A stretch of DNA of 64,000 nt from Ursus arctos (taxonomy: Eukaryota > Chordata > Mammalia > Carnivora > Ursidae), in assembly GCF_023065955.2 (NCBI RefSeq), contig NW_026623100.1, positions 68,762,727 to 68,826,726 of the forward strand. Direction: 5' to 3'. The notes under the pieces were generated by a model, which worked only from the letters and a program-made list of their open reading frames with translations, made no database searches and was not told the DNA's origin. How positions within the stretch are numbered: the first letter of the stretch is position 1; every line of letters starts with the position of its first letter. Below, one piece after another: positions 34,876 through 45,774 of this stretch. Both the position numbers and the translations under genes were made by a program.

Positions 34876-35814
34876 TATTTGGAAGGGTTCAATGGGATAT
34901 GGTTTTTCTTGGTGGGTGGTTTTATTATTGAACAGGAGACTTAAAAGTTTGAACAGACCTTCTAAATGGAACCTGTTTGAGTTCTTTAATTAATACTGTT
35001 AAAGAGGATATACTTGTATTCATCTGATTTTTAAGAAAGACCTATGATCATGAGAAAGATGCTTGATTGCACGTATATAATGACAATGGGACATAACTTT
35101 GGAAATTGGAACTGCTTTGAAAAATCTAAGGAGAGTGATCACTAGAACTAGCAGTGTGGGTTTTCTCTTGCTCTCAGGAAGCTATGTGCCTATATAATCC
35201 CATGTCTATTGTTGGCTGGAAACATGTTACCTCTTCACCTGGAAACACTTAGGTAAAACTAAAAATGCTGTTAGTCAGTAAGAGATGTAGTCTCAACCTG
35301 GTTTAAGGAAACTTTTCTGAGGGAGACCTTCTGGTCATGGGAATACAAGGCTGAGTGAAAGTAAATTTGAGGTCAGATTTCTTACTTCATATAATAGATG
35401 ACTTTGTATTTCCATTTTTCTTTGTGGACCCAAGGCAGAGGATCCGTTTTTAAGTACATCAAATATGATATATTTTCCAATAATTTCTCTTGCGTTCAGA
35501 ATGTATTTGGCTTTATCTTGTGTCACTTGAGTTAATATAATCCCAAGATGCAGCCTCTCTCAAAACTTCACCTACACATTTCTTTCCCAGTTTGAAAACA
35601 AAAGAGTGTCTGCTCCACAATTTTCTCTTTTCTTGTTACTCAAAATGAGTAACTACTGCCAGTAGCTCCTGAAAAAAAAAAATAAAAAGATTTGGATGAA
35701 AGATTATATTTGCAAAAATGTGGCTAAGTTTAAAGGAAGCATGCTGAATTCTACATTGCTATTAAAGGCATATTCCAGTAGAGCATTAAATTCTAGGAAA
35801 AAGGATTTTCTGTA

Positions 35815-36045
35815 GAAAGTATGTATTTTGGAATAAAAGCTTAGATTCAAATACTGTTCTTGCACTCGTAGCTGGAGGACTTGGGAAGCTCTACTTCTCT
35901 GAGATTGAATTTACTAACTTGTGGTATTTGTGAAATAAAATTATATCTACCTAAAGTAGTTGCTGTAGATGTAAAATGAGTCAAGAGATTTAAGCACATA
36001 CTCCAGTGTCGGGCACACATTAGCAACCTCAGATGTGTTAGTTTG
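35815..36045 (+). repeat. MIR SINE, plus strand
   Basis: The order 'agcttagattcaaatactgttcttgcactcgtagctggaggacttgggaagctctacttctctgag' (35838-35903), 'gaatttactaacttgtggtatttg', 'agtagttgctgtagatgtaaaatgag', 'gcacatactccagtgtcgggcacac' follows the MIR SINE from the tRNA-like head to the 3' part. It is diverged but nearly full length. Confidence 0.7.
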
Positions 36046-36287
36046 CATTATTTCTTCCAGCCTGGACTGAGTGTCTTACCCGTACTGGTGTTGAGGAAAA
36101 ATAAAAAAGCACCAAGTTAACATTTAATCAAATATACACAATACACCTCTGTGCTTTAAAGCTTTCGCAAGTGTGTATAATCAGTTAAACAGAGCAACAC
36201 AGTAACCGGTCATACAACAGATGCATTTCATTCAATACATCTCCATCATAGCATCATAAAGTCCTCTCACCCCCTCCTTTACCACTG

Positions 36288-36328
36288 CTGTGTGTGTGTC
36301 TGTGTGTGTAGGTGTGTGTGTGTGTGTT
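36288..36328. repeat. interrupted (TG)n microsatellite
   Basis: Two TG runs interrupted by 'tctgtgtgtgtagg'. The sequence is polymorphism-prone, though less so than the pure tracts elsewhere. Confidence 0.85.
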
Positions 36329-36455
36329 CATGGCAGTAGCAAAACTGAGTAGTGTGGAACATCTTCATTAGAATTATCAAATTCAAAAGGATTTTTTAAA
36401 GAAACATATACCTGTGTTTCAAATTCAAAACATTTATAATTTTTTATAAATTATA

Positions 36456-36664
36456 ATTTTATAACTTTTTTTGAGAGAGAGAGAGGATACGCGAGCCAGG
36501 TGGGGAGGACATGGGGAAAGGGAAAGGGAGAGGGAGAGAGAATCTCAAGCAGGCTCCATGCCTAGTTCAGAGCCCAGTGTGGGGCTCAATCTCACAACCC
36601 TAAGATCATGACCTGAGCCGAAGTCAAGTCGGATGCTTAACCCACTCTGCCACCAAGGCACCCC
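36456..36664 (-). mobile_element. CAN SINE, older copy, minus strand
   Basis: The inverted element has a degenerate tail side ('ttataacttttttt'), a long purine body ('gagagagagagagg', 'gggaaagggaaagggagagg'), 'caagcaggctccatgcctag', 'gatcatgacctgagccgaag' and the head 'ctctgccaccaaggcacccc'. The mismatches in the head ('aaggcacccc' for 'caggcgcccc') show age; CpG decay is visible. A (TG)n tract abuts the head with only four bases between. Confidence 0.93.
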
Positions 36665-36666
36665 TA

Positions 36667-36668
<2 letters not shown>

Positions 36669-36709
<41 letters not shown>
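36669..36709. repeat. (TG)n microsatellite, about 20 repeats
   Basis: A pure run of TG/GT of about 41 bp, directly beside the 5' head of the SINE. SINE poly-A tails often seed microsatellites, but this one lies at the head, so it was probably in the target site. Confidence 0.95.
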
Positions 36710-36710
<1 letters not shown>

Positions 36711-36719
36711 TGTATGTTT

Positions 36720-38150
36720 AAAGAGACTATTGCTTGGGTATGTTCAAGAAAATTAATTGGGGAAGTATTATATAATACTTAATAACATATATAGATAATA
36801 TAATCTGTATCTAGACATCCATCCATCAGTCTTTGTCTGATTCTCTGTTAGGATCTAAATCTCAGGTTTTGTGGTCTCAAATAAAAATGTCTATGTGTTG
36901 TAGAGATCTCAGGCAAGAAATTTTTCAGAAAAACACCCAGAATGGGTAAAAGACATGGGACTGTGGGAACTAAAATACAAAACTGCCTGTTAGGTATTCC
37001 TCCATTGTCCAGAGCTTACACAGGGTGTGGGATGATACTGAAGAGGAGTTCAATGTGCTGAAAAGGCATAGGGTTCTAACCTCTATCTACACATAGGGAA
37101 CTGGGTTCTTGTTTCCTACCAAGCATGTGATGCATTTGCCTTCTGTTTCTTGATTGACATTGAAAATTGGTCCAATCATCTCTATGTGGTCCTGACTTTC
37201 CATAGATCCTTTGGGTTTTTCTCTCTGTATTACTCAGAAATTGTGCTTATGACTTTGAGTAGAGGCATTTCTTTATCTATTTCAAATTTTACAATATATT
37301 TCTTCTATCATGTCTATATGTCTTGAATGGAGGCTTAGATTTTACATTGTTTACAATTTCCATTTTGTAATTTTCTTTTTTTAAAGGCAAAATTCCTGAG
37401 TCATTATTAATGTGTGTTATTTCCTAGTTATAAATATAGTGTGTGTTAGTTATAAAAATAAAAACATTTGTGAATTACATTTTAACATCTTTCCTAGAAA
37501 ATAGGATACTTTGAATGGCATTAAACGTAGTGCTATGATGCCAGCAGTAATCTTTCAACCAAATAATGCAAAGACATTTAAAAAGCAATTGTATATTAAC
37601 TATTTTCTTCCATTCTTTTAATCAATCTGGGCACGTTTTGAGTTTGTTCTGATGGTCACTGATGCCTCATATTCCATTATTCAGGCCAATTTTCTAGCAA
37701 TATTGACTGACAAATTACACATTTTGATATGTTATTAATATTTACAGAGCACCCATCCCAGGTTTATCACTAATGTCACCTTGAGTGGAAGAATGATGCT
37801 CAAACATTATTTAAATTTATGGCAACAAGCAAAAGCAATTATTATTATTATTTTTAGTTTAGAAATTGATGCAAAGAATTCGTCTCAAATGGCTATTGCA
37901 TAGAATATTCATAACCCTGCATTACTGTCACCTTTTCTATGAAGAAAAGGAGTTTAAGAAAGCTAGTAACCACAACAATTAAAGCAGGAGCCCTAAAATA
38001 AAATACTACCCATTCTTATCTTGCTTTTCTGGAAATAAACTTGTATTCCCAAGATTCTTAAAAGACCGAGGAAGAGGAGCATTGCTTTCTAAGTTGCCCC
38101 AAACCTGGGGATATAGTGGTGGGGACTGGCCTTCTTTGCAGAAACACAAA
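36720..38150. other. unassigned sequence
   Basis: No gene or repeat is recognised over about 1.4 kb. Sequence is AT-rich and all frames are closed by stops. Short ATT repeats occur at about 37838-37852. Confidence 0.45.
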
Positions 38151-38159
38151 GAGAAGGAG

Positions 38160-38700
38160 GAGGAGACAGAACTTTCGAACGAGGTATAGCAACTAGAGTT
38201 CAGCTGCTACTCTTCTGTTCAAGGTGACCCTGAAAGAAAGGGAAAAATAAAGCATGGGCCCTCTTTCTACTTTCTGCAAATTTCAGCTGTGCACATTGCC
38301 ATACAGTCAAGGACTGTATTTCACAAACTCCATTGCAGATAAGTGTGGCCATATAATTAAATTTTGGTCAAGGCAAAATGAGAGCAAGTGCTTCCTTTTG
38401 ACTAAATCATGTCCTTGTGAAGGAAAAGTGTGTCCTCCCCTTACAATTTTTCCCTTCTTGCCAGAAATGTGCTTTCATTATGGTGGGAGCTGGATCTGTC
38501 ATCCTGGAATATGAGATAGAAGTTTTAAGGTCCACAGAGAAACAAAATAAAAAAAGAGCTTGGATCTCTTACAACACAGAGCCATGGCACCAGCCCTGTT
38601 ATGGCGACCTGGACTTTTATATCAGAGATAATGGTGTATCTATCTTGTGTGAGGCACTGTATTTTAGTGCCATTCTGTTTTAGTACCTTAACCTGTATCC
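38160..38700 (+). repeat. ancient interspersed repeat, family not named (copy 2)
   Basis: The segment has the layout of an old mammalian repeat: 'agataagtgtggccatataattaaattttggtcaaggcaaaatgag' (38337-38382; 'gtgtggccatgtgactaagttctggccaatgagatg'), 'gctggatctgtcatcctggaatatgag', 'gagccatggcaccagcc-tgttatggcgacctggacttttatatcagag', 'gtgtgaggcactgtattttagtgccattctgttttag'. Two overlapping frames (86 and 88 codons) lie in it and do not look like genes. Related copies are at 13.2-13.6 and 49.74-49.99 kb. Confidence 0.5.
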
Positions 38701-38779
38701 CGATTAATATGCATCATGGACTAGGATAACACCAGTCTGCAAAAGTTAATACCAGCTATAAAATGTAGTATAGATAAAA

Positions 38780-39540
38780 CACTGGAAATCAATGATGAAA
38801 GATATCCCACTGTTGAAAAATGTACAAATATTATGAACAGGCAACTCATAGAAAAGGAACCTTGAAAAGCAGCTACACATATGAAAAGCCATTCAACATC
38901 CTTAATAACAGGGATTGTAGATTAAAACAATAGTGATGGCTTTTCAGTAGTCAAATTTTCAATCAATAACATTTTTGAAAATAGCAAGTTTTTGGAAGGG
39001 AAATTGGCACTTTTGTAAATTGTTTTGGGAAGTGTAAATTGTTGCAACCACTTTGGAAAGCAATTTTGCACTGTCTAGTAACATTAAAAATGTACATGTT
39101 CCATGTCTCAATAATTTCCATTTTTGGATAAGTGCATCCCCTACTGCATGGTTTATTGTAACAAAAAAAATCTGGAAATAACTTAGATGCCAATTAGACA
39201 TAAACAGATATTACAATGTGGTCTGTTTATAGTATGGAATAGACCCAAACTCACAGACAACACACACATACATAGTGAAACCATGAAACTGAGAGATAAA
39301 AGCAAGCTGATATGGATAAACAGGTACAGCACTACTTATCACAGGTGTTTAAGTACATATACAAAACAGGCCATATTGTATGTATAATGAAAACTAGAAA
39401 GATTTTAAATCTATGGTGTCTGTTGCCGCTGAGAAGGAGCATAGGTAATGGAATTGGCCACGAGAGGAAAAACAAGATTATCTCCAAAGATATATTTTTA
39501 ATTAAATGCATGACAAAATTAAAAATAAAAAGACAAAATG
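38780..39540 (+). mobile_element. old L1 3' end, plus strand
   Basis: The segment follows the L1 ORF2 end/3' UTR: 'aagccattcaacatccttaataacagggattgtagattaaaacaa' (38885-38929), 'gggaagtgtaaattgttgcaaccactttggaaagcaattttg' (39028-39069), 'aatctggaaataacttagatgcc', 'ttacaatgtggtctgtttatagtatggaataga'. This is the plus-strand version of 'gtgcagccactatggaaaacag' and 'caacctaaatgtccatcaa'. It ends near an A-rich run at about 39520-39540. Confidence 0.65.
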
Positions 39541-40168
39541 TAAACTAAGTCACCAATTTAGGATGTTGGAAATGTAAGTGTCGTAACATTATTTCTAGTT
39601 TTCTGACTTTTTTCCTAAAAATAGCACTGAAAATTTTTGATAAATATTACAAAGCCATTGTTAGAGGCTCCCACATTTTATTTTGGAAAATTACATATCA
39701 CTTTGATTAACATGAAAATTAGAGGCACTGTTCTGTGAGATCTATACACACTGAGGCAGACAGAATTTTCTAGAACCAAATTATTCAAAGTTCTAATACT
39801 CATACATTCTAGTTTCTGCCTCCATGCCCAGAAGAGACCTAACTTTCAACATGTGAACAGACTCAGCTTATGATTTTGTGTGTGTGTGTGTCCAGGACGT
39901 TCCAAAATATTTTCCATATTCTTTAGCTTTCCCTCCTGGAAACTCCAGCATTACTTTTAAAATTTGACTCCCTCCTCAAAGTGAAAATGGTGCTCTTCTC
40001 TGACTACCTGGTACAAGAACACACAGTGATCCACTAAAATGATTTTGTATGCAGGGAGAGAGGCTTAAACATTTTATTTTGTGTAAGAAATACCTCCAGA
40101 ACAATTAATTTCAAAGTGGTGATTAAAGACATCCTGGATGTGGGTTTGTGTGATTATGAAGTAGTAAG

Positions 40169-40181
40169 AAAATTGGGGGAA
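40169..40181. repeat. left copy of L1 target-site duplication
   Basis: The 'aaaattgggggaa' copy left of the truncated L1; the other copy is at 40707-40719 after the A-rich tail. Confidence 0.85.
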
Positions 40182-40706
40182 CAATGTTCATGGCAGCATT
40201 GTCCACAATAGCTAAACGGTGGAAGGAGCCGAGATGCCCTTCAACAGATGAGTGGATAAAGAAGATGTGGTCCATATATATAATGGAATATTACTCAGCC
40301 ATCAGAAAGGCTGATTACCCAACATTTGTAGCAACATGGACTGGACTGGAGGAGATTATACTAAGTGAAATAAGTCAAGCAGAGAAAGACAATTATCATA
40401 TGGTTTCACTCATTTGTGGAACATAAGGAATAGCAGGGAGATCGGTAGGAGAAGGAAGGGAAGAATGAAGTGGGGGTAAACAGAAGGGGGAATGAACATG
40501 AGAAACTATGGACTCTGGAAAACAAACTGAGGGTTTTAGAGGGGAGAGGGTTGGGGGGATGGGCTAGCCCGGTGATGGGTATTAAGGAGGGCACGTACTG
40601 CATGGAGCACTGGGTGTTATACGCAAACAAGGAATCATGGAGCACTACATCAAAACCTAATGATGTACTGTATGGTGACCAATGTAACATAATAAAAAAT
40701 TTTTAA
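40182..40706 (+). mobile_element. young 5'-truncated L1 with 13-bp target-site duplication
   Basis: A carnivore L1 3' end. The frame at 40184-40426 gives the conserved ORF2 C-terminus, with 'MWSIYIMEYYSAIRKADYP' and a terminal '...SLICGT' before a stop. The 3' UTR follows, with the G-rich tract (40540-40570) and 'ggagcactgggtgttatacg', and the element ends 'aacataataaaaaattttt'. The sequence 'aaaattgggggaa' is on both sides, at 40169-40181 and 40707-40719, so the element is a complete 5'-truncated insertion of about 525 bp. The retained 80-codon frame is a remnant, not a gene. Confidence 0.93.
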
Positions 40707-40719
40707 AAAATTGGGGGAA

Positions 40720-42240
40720 GTTCTCTGCATATAGGATGTTTGCACTTCTTTTAGGGACTCAAAGCAGAGACCCAGGAATAATGAGAGCACAGAGTAGCAG
40801 CAGGTACCAACCTTGGGGGAGCGCTCAAAGTCAGGAGAAGTGGGAGAGAGGGAGGACCCGGGATAGGAATCCAGAACTGAGCTGGAGAAGAGGCAAGACA
40901 GAGCTCTCCACAGACAAGAGAACATCCTGTTACATTAAGGAGGTTCAGAGAAGAAACCAAGCAGATGAGAGAAAGGACACATGCTGAAGAGCAGTGGAGG
41001 TCAAGTTTGTGTAAAGTTGGATCTGGTCACCCAAGGTCCTGCAAGCCTGGTGAAAACTGAAGTTCAGTCCAAGATCAAGGGCCCTGGAAATCTCCAAGCT
41101 TGGGAGTGAAGATAGTCACACCAGGGGCTTGAGGGCCAAACTGAAAACCTTCGGTGCCTGGATAGTGAAGAGTTCTTTTCTGTGTTGGTCCCGGATAGAA
41201 CTGGAAACGTCCGGTTAAAGGATACACTTAAGAATTGTAACCAACAGCCGCAAGAGTGTAGCAAGAATTCCTCAGAAAGAAACCGAGTTCAAGAAATCAG
41301 ATTCAGTAACTTCCCTTGCCACTTGGAATGTCAATCCGGCAGCTTATTTTTCTTTTCCTGACAACGGAGCTGGTTAAGGAGAAAAAGCTGTACATGGGGA
41401 GTGTCTGCTTACCTGCCAGACACGAGCACGTGTGGTTTGACTACTCACAACAAGACAAGTGGATGCTGTTACTGCTGTGTAACTGAGGAAGCGGAGACAC
41501 AGAGACTGCCAGCCGGGTTCCCAGGGCCACACAGGGAACACACGTTCAAGCCCGGATCACAACTCAGGTCTGGAAGGTTTTGAATTCTGTGTTCTTTCAG
41601 TTACCACTGCCTCCCGAAAAGCCGAGAGCTATTGTACCGAGAACCACGGCTAAACTAGGATTCCAGCCACAAATTCTGCTTACAGATCCGTGTGTTAGCC
41701 ACTTGAGAGACTGCTCTGCTCTTTTTGTGAAGGAAGCCTCAAGACAGTGATTTAGAAGATGAAATGGGCAGTACTTGGGGGTGGGGGAGAAGCACAATTT
41801 GACCAAAGACAAGCATGGCTGTATCTGGAAACAAACGCTCTGGTTCACTACCTCCTGACTCTGTGTGGATATTCCCCCGGGAGCACGCAGGGGACTATTG
41901 CATGCCGTGCTTAGATTATCAGTAAGTGCTGGGTACAGCTCTGTGGTGGGCGTCTCTCTGAGTTGCTGAAGCAAGAGATAAGCTTGAGGCTCATTCAATT
42001 GTGAAATTGGTTAAAGGGGAGAAAACAAATATCACCCCCCAACCCATACACACATACATACTCAATGCCAACCATCTTCGTAGGAAAAAGTGATTCTCCT
42101 GATGCTGAAATTAACCATTTTGTTACTGCCACGGGCTTCTCCCTGTCTTTGTTTGAGAAATACGTAAATAACTTGTAGGGAGACCAAGATACTTCTAAAA
42201 GTAAATGGTTACTGGAGAGGCAAAGTAGAAAGGAATTACA
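40720..42240. other. unassigned sequence, moderate GC, includes a MIR
   Basis: About 1.5 kb with somewhat higher G+C than its surroundings. A MIR lies at 41425-41595. The longest frame of the window, 133 codons on the minus strand at 41597-41998, is here; its peptide has no signal peptide, domain or motif I recognise and no splice context. No exon can be supported. Confidence 0.5.
41425..41595 (-). repeat. MIR SINE, minus strand
   Basis: The text 'aactgaggaagcggagacacagagactgccagccgggttcccagggccacacagggaac' (41481-41539), then 'tcaagcccggatcacaactcaggtctgg', is the complement of the MIR tRNA-related part ('aaactgaggcacagagaggttaagtaacttgcccaaggtcacacagc', 'cgggattcgaacccagg'). Confidence 0.6.
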
Positions 42241-42259
42241 AATTATAATTAAAAATCTA

Positions 42260-42442
42260 AGATTTTTATTTTATTTTATTTGAGAAAGAGAGAAAGCATG
42301 AGAAGGAGGGAGGAGCAGAGGGAGAGGGAGAAGCAGACTCCATGCTGAGCAAGGAGCCCAATGCAGAACTTAATCCCAGAACCTGAGATCATGACCTGAG
42401 CCAAAGGCAGAGGCTTAACCTTCTGAGCCACCCAGGCGCCCC
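42260..42442 (-). mobile_element. CAN SINE, older copy, minus strand, with target-site duplication
   Basis: Inverted element: 'gatttttattttattttattt' tail side, purine body with 'gagaaagagagaaagcatgag', 'agaagcagactccatgctgagc', 'gatcatgacctgagccaaagg', and head 'gagccacccaggcgcccc'. The flanks 'tataattaaaaatctaa' (42244-42260) and 'tataattgagaatctaa' (42443-42459) form a 17-bp duplication with two mismatches, consistent with an older insertion. Confidence 0.95.
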
Positions 42443-43104
42443 TATAATTGAGAATCTAAATAGTCTATAGTTTAGCTAATCGTAATGTACTAATGTTTAT
42501 TTCATCATTTTGGCGATGCATCATGGTTGTGAAAGATGTTATCATTTAAAAAATATAACTGAGGTCATTTGGACAAACAGGGTGTATCTTTCTGGAGAAA
42601 GATACACTGTCGGGTTGCCTTAGTATAGAGGTCAGAGACCCTAAACTCATGTTTGGAAAGTGTGCTCTTGACAGGTGAAGCGCTAACACTTGGGCCAGAA
42701 CTGATGCACTCTTCACCCAGGAAGTCTCCACACATTTTCTTGTTTATTAACATAGGACCTCCTGCAATGGGAAACTTGCCCCAGCAGAGCACAGAACACC
42801 CAGTTCAATGTACTGATGCCTCAGCAGCTTTCTGAACCTTCCTCAGCCTTCAGCGTTGCCAACGGACCTTAATTGTCAGGAAACGTACACATATACGCCC
42901 TTATTCTAAAATGTTCTTGGGATTTCTTGAATGGGATAACATCCACAGTTTCATACAAATTTCCTACAGTTAAGTCTGCATATTACTTTGTAGATAACTG
43001 ACTTTTTGTTTGTTAGATTTACTATTTGTTAGAGTTTATGATTATTTAGACTTATTATTTGTCTGAGTCTGACTCTCTGCTTTTAAGAGAGGAATTAGTT
43101 AGAG

Positions 43105-43325
43105 ATGCCTGGGGGGCTCAGTGGGTTAAGCATCCGACTCTTGGATTGGGCTCAGGTTGTGATCTCATGGGTCCTGAGATGGAGCCCTGTGTCAGGCTGC
43201 GCACTCAGACTCTCAGTCCGCTTGAGAGTCTCTCTCCTGCCCCTCCCCCTGCTCACATGTGCTCTCTCTCTCACTCTCTCTCATTCTCGATCTCTCTCTC
43301 AAATTAATAAATAGATCTTTAAACA
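43105..43325 (+). mobile_element. CAN SINE, older copy, plus strand, with target-site duplication
   Basis: Head 'atgcctggggggctcagtgg', then 'gttaagcatccgactcttgg' and 'caggttgtgatctcatgggtcc', a long CT-rich region (43255-43310, many 'ctctct') and tail 'aaattaataaatagatcttt'. Flanks 'agaggaattagttagag' (43088-43104) and 'agaggaactagttaaag' (43327-43343) agree at 15 of 17 sites. Two frames of 82 and 69 codons run through the element and are not genes. Confidence 0.95.
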
Positions 43326-43344
43326 AAGAGGAACTAGTTAAAGA

Positions 43345-45480
43345 GTTTCAGAAGAGACAAGAGGATTTTAATGAGGATGAAGTAACTCTGGGTTCAGTAG
43401 GGCTTTTGTAAGCATATCTAAATACCTTAGTTCCTTCAAATAATTGGCATTAAAAAGTGGGCCAAAGATTTCGGTTTGCCTGGAACAGTCCTGATTTCTA
43501 CTTGTTAATCCCAGTGCCCTCTTTCACCCACAAAGTGGTGATTAACTAAATTATCACCTAATTAGATCAAATAACAGCACTTCTTCATTTTGCCATGAGG
43601 GAAAACAGTGATCCCATAGGATTGGAAGATTCACACGAGGCCACCCAGATCTCTTAGCCCTCAAATCATCTCTGTAGTGGGCTAGGTCTCTTAATAGTGA
43701 ATGAGGACAGGAGATAGATAGTATTGAGGTGGACATTTTGTGAAAACCCAAGCATGAGCTGTTCATCTTGTCTTAACACTCAACCAGGAAAACCAGAGCA
43801 CCCCTGGATCAAAACTGAATGTGTCTTTATGTGATCTGTGTCACCAGGGAAGCATTTCAATCAGTGATGTCACAGACACATTTGAATGAGAAGCACTTGC
43901 CATATGCTAACTATTTTAATAATATAAATTCTATTTAACTTACAAGGGACTTTATCACAGGGGAGTAGGGGGAAGTAGCTATTCATAATAGTGAATTAAT
44001 TGGGAATTGCTTCCTCAAAAGCAGCTGTGTTTGCAGCTACAGAACACCTCCTCCCCTCCGTTCTCCTCCTCGGCTGCCCGTCATAGGAGGCAAGGAGCGT
44101 AATGCACAGTTAAGTGTTCACAGACGCAAAGCAATCTAGTCCTAGAGCTGGATGGGCTCCAGTTCCTACGAACTATCCGCAGCAAAGCTGCAGCATTAAA
44201 TATGACAAAGGTCTTCCGCATACAGCCGCCGTGATAGCAGAGGGCCAGTCGCGGCTGACCTTTAGATGAACTTAATTACAATCAGCAAGAGAAAAATGCG
44301 AGGCCTTTTATGCAACATAATGGAGTTGCTCTAATTTGTTTACCCGCCATGCCCAGCAAGGGCCTTCTCCCAACAGAAGGCTTTGGTGTGCAGAGAAGAA
44401 TCCAGGCAACCACATTTTAGAGAATCTGGCAGGTTAGGCTGTGAGGTGTGCGTATTACAGCTGGAGCAAGAGTCCTGGAAGACGAATCCCTTTTGCAGTC
44501 TGCTGTCACTTTGGGGGTTATTGTCTAACTGGATATTCCGAATTCATTCAGTACTACTTATAAAACCATTTAAAATCATCGATGGCAACAGGCAACAAAA
44601 GTTTCCGATTATTAGGGTCTTGTAGGGATTTTGAGTGACAGATAAGTAATTTTCAAGCTCACAGAAGCGACATTTCTTACATAACAACTTAGATTTTTTT
44701 CTTTATAAACTAGGAGAGAAGAGTAGAATTTTTTTTCTGTTTAATATCTATTGGTCTAAAATCAAATTCTAATATAATTTAAATATACATTAATGAAGAA
44801 GAAAGTGATTGGAAAATCTAAATTTTTTTCTAAATGTCATAGACTCTATTTCCCCATTCTTCTCTTCTAAGGTTATGTCATGTGCACGCGCACACACACA
44901 CATTATATACCAGAGAACTCTGGCTGCAAGTGCAAGAGGAATATTAGGATAGACTGTATGTATTTTTCTTTGTTCACCTTGCAACTTGGCTGAGTGCACC
45001 ACTGCCATTGTAAAGTTTACTGATATGGTGGAGGCTTGGTAACTGAATGCAGAAGTAAATACTTCTCTAGCTAGCAAATGACAGAAGGATCGAAGTATTA
45101 CACATTATATACTTTGTAAGCAAAAGCACCATACCATGAGCCTTTTGTGCTGGTGAATTCTGGCCTGCTTTGATGGTTGGGTTTGGCCACATGTACTCTA
45201 GGATAGTGTTCTCAAACTGTCTGTAGTGAAGAACTTTTCTTTTTCTTTAATTTTCATTCCCTCATCCACTGATAAAATAAAAACAAATTGCAAAGGGAAG
45301 ATTACTTAAAAATTATAACAAGTAAAATAAAATGCAAAATACAAGTCCAATGTTTTAGTTATTATAATATGCAACAGACATTAACATTACTTTGCCAAAT
45401 TGCTATAGAAGTTTCTAAATGTTTACTCTCAATTTCTGTGTTTATTGAATCACAAACTGACATCTTCGCACAGACCACAA
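43345..45480. other. unassigned, mostly non-repetitive sequence
   Basis: No exon is recognised. The part at 44030-44360 stands out and is listed separately. A short interrupted CA tract lies at 44885-44905 with CpG/CA alternation ('gtgcacgcgcacacac'). Confidence 0.5.
44030..44360. promoter_or_regulatory. candidate conserved non-coding/regulatory block
   Basis: This 330-bp unique block has about 14 CpGs between 44058 and 44350, far above the window's general level, where CpG is rare. It has no repeat identity. It contains a nuclear-receptor-like half site 'tgaccttt', a homeodomain-type 'cttaattaca', and 'ttttatgcaacataatgg', with POU or C/EBP-like composition. No splice sites or coding frame support an exon. 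Enhancer function is inference from composition alone. Confidence 0.3.
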
Positions 45481-45545
45481 TTTGATTAGCAGTGCTCTAA
45501 GGCATACTGAGTTTAATATTCTTGTCTTCTTTCCATGCTTTAGAC

Positions 45546-45763
45546 CAGGGATTGGCAAACTTTTCCTGACAAGGTCCAGATAGTAAATAGCACTGGCTTT
45601 GCAGGCCATATGGTCCCTGTTGCAACTACTCAACCCTGCAACTGTAGCATGAAAGCAGCCATAGACAGTATGTCAACCAATGATCATGGCTGTGTTCCAA
45701 TAAAACTTTATTTATAAAAGCAGGCTACAGTTCAGATTTGGCCAATGGACTGCAGTATGCCTG
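45546..45763 (+). mobile_element. non-autonomous hAT-type DNA transposon (MER family) with 8-bp target duplication
   Basis: The element opens 'cagggattggcaaactttt' and includes 'gtccagatagtaaatag', 'ggctttgcaggccatatggtccctgttgcaactactcaac' (45596-45635), 'gtagcatgaaagcagccatagacag', 'gttccaataaaactttatttata', and closes 'ggactgcagtatgcctg'. This follows a common mammalian MER-type DNA element, whose exact name I do not give. The octamers 'ctttagac' (45538-45545) and 'ctttagat' (45764-45771) flank it, as expected for hAT transposition. Terminal inverted repeats are partly retained (CAG...CTG). Confidence 0.85.
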
Positions 45764-45774
45764 CTTTAGATAGT

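Noticed and set aside
40184..40426. 80-codon frame resembling a conserved protein
   Set aside because: It is the C-terminal end of L1 ORF2 in a 5'-truncated insertion with target duplication; no promoter or start of the gene is present.
41597..41998. Longest open frame of the window, 133 codons, minus strand
   Set aside because: No recognisable domain, signal peptide or motif, no splice or promoter context, and its left neighbour is a MIR. A frame of this length is expected by chance in 64 kb.
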